A DNA stretch of 5,109 bases from Campylobacteraceae bacterium. GTDB lineage: Bacteria > Campylobacterota > Campylobacteria > Campylobacterales > JALSKU01. Below, in pieces: positions 4,756-5,109 of this stretch. The stretch spans positions 1 through 5,109 of the forward strand of contig WFMT01000210.1 in assembly GCA_015488975.1 (NCBI GenBank), given 5' to 3'. Both the position numbers and the translations under genes were made by a program. Each line of letters begins with the position of its first letter. Position 1 is the stretch's first letter. Below the pieces are notes generated by a model, which was given only the letters and a program-made list of their open reading frames with translations, was not told where the DNA came from and ran no database searches.

Positions 4756-5109
4756 TTACTCTTTAGAGATTTTGTTTAACATTTCTATAATTTTTTGAGT
4801 TCTCTTAAATGCACTTTTCTTTTTTGGCTTATCCCATATTTTTTCTTCAATCATTTTTTCTTTGACAAAAGTTAAAGCTTCTTGTTTAAACTCATCAATT
4901 TCATTTTTCTCTATTGCTTGGAATACAATAGTAGAGATATTTGCATTTTTATCTGGATATATATCTTTTAATTGCTCTATCTTTAACTCAAATGGACTTA
5001 GAGATGCCAACCTTTCCTCTTTCTCTTTTTGCTCTTGTTCGATTTTTTCTTGTTCTAATTTTTTAGCCTCTTCTTGTCTTTTTTTGTTTTGCAATCTCTT
5101 CTCTTTTTG
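4756..5109 (-). CDS. C-terminal part of a lysine/glutamate-rich coiled-coil protein (5' end outside window)
   Basis: The last 117 residues of an open frame that enters from the right edge; no start is visible (the codons before the in-frame TTG at 5094 remain open to the edge). Residues 1-36 of the visible part are almost entirely K, E, Q and R in heptad-like order (RQEEAKKLEQEKIEQEQKEK), a likely charged coiled coil or flexible linker. A small helical domain follows (about 37-117): LSPFELKIEQLKDIYPDK, FVKEKMIEEKIWDKPKKKS and a basic end with RTQKIIEMLNKISKE. It lies 26 nt ahead of the CARF-HEPN gene and so is in the same operon. From context and from the K/E linker plus W-D-K-basic-R-T-x-K-I-x-x-L ending, it may be the tail of a type III RAMP-type effector subunit (Csm5/Cmr6-like), but I cannot confirm this from a tail alone. 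It could also be an unrelated linker protein. Confidence 0.75.
   Translation of the reverse strand, partial: QKEKRLQNKKRQEEAKKLEQEKIEQEQKEKEERLASLSPFELKIEQLKDIYPDKNANISTIVFQAIEKNEIDEFKQEALTFVKEKMIEEKIWDKPKKKSAFKRTQKIIEMLNKISKE

Noticed and set aside
1..5109. CRISPR array
   Set aside because: I found no regularly spaced direct repeats of 25-40 bases anywhere in the window. An array, if present, lies outside it.

Overview
The window carries one AT-rich (roughly 30% GC by eye), tightly packed, apparently single operon, and every supportable gene reads right to left on the minus strand. It looks like the middle of a type III CRISPR-Cas locus. Low GC, lysine/isoleucine/asparagine-rich proteins and short intergenic gaps fit a Campylobacterota-type bacterium (Sulfurimonas/Sulfuricurvum/Arcobacter-like). 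That assignment is an inference from composition and gene style, not a match.

In transcription order (high to low coordinates) the layout is: (1) the C-terminal end of a lysine/glutamate-rich coiled-coil protein that enters from the right edge (4756-5109), perhaps a tail of a type III effector subunit; (2) a 432-residue CARF-HEPN protein of the TM1812/Csx1-Csx2 kind (3431-4729), with a DVSHG CARF motif and an RNNLAH HEPN ribonuclease motif; (3) the only real intergenic gap (3356-3430), with two candidate -10 elements and an inverted repeat that covers the next gene's ribosome-binding site; (4) a DarT-like DNA ADP-ribosyltransferase toxin (2747-3355); (5) its DarG-like macrodomain antitoxin with a short tail containing a helix-hairpin-helix-like segment (2038-2730); (6) a first Cas2 that begins at TTG one base after darG (1767-2036); (7) a complete Cas1 (889-1770); (8) an 82-codon gene that resembles only the N-terminal beta domain of Cas1 (663-911); (9) a second Cas2 (398-676); and (10) an unrecognised protein that runs off the left edge (1-393).

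The genes form three functional blocks: an RNA-cleaving, presumably cyclic-oligoadenylate-activated effector; a DarTG toxin-antitoxin (anti-phage/abortive type) module; and an adaptation (spacer integration) module. They are tied together by overlaps: ATGA between cas2a and cas1, 23 nt between cas1 and the Cas1-NTD gene, 14 nt between that gene and cas2b, and a 1-nt gap between darG and cas2a.

The two most unusual things are the composition of the adaptation module (cas2-cas1-cas1NTD-cas2, that is, two Cas2 paralogues and a second, integrase-domain-less Cas1) and the embedding of an intact DarTG pair inside the CRISPR operon. No CRISPR repeats, tRNA, rRNA or insertion sequence are visible here.
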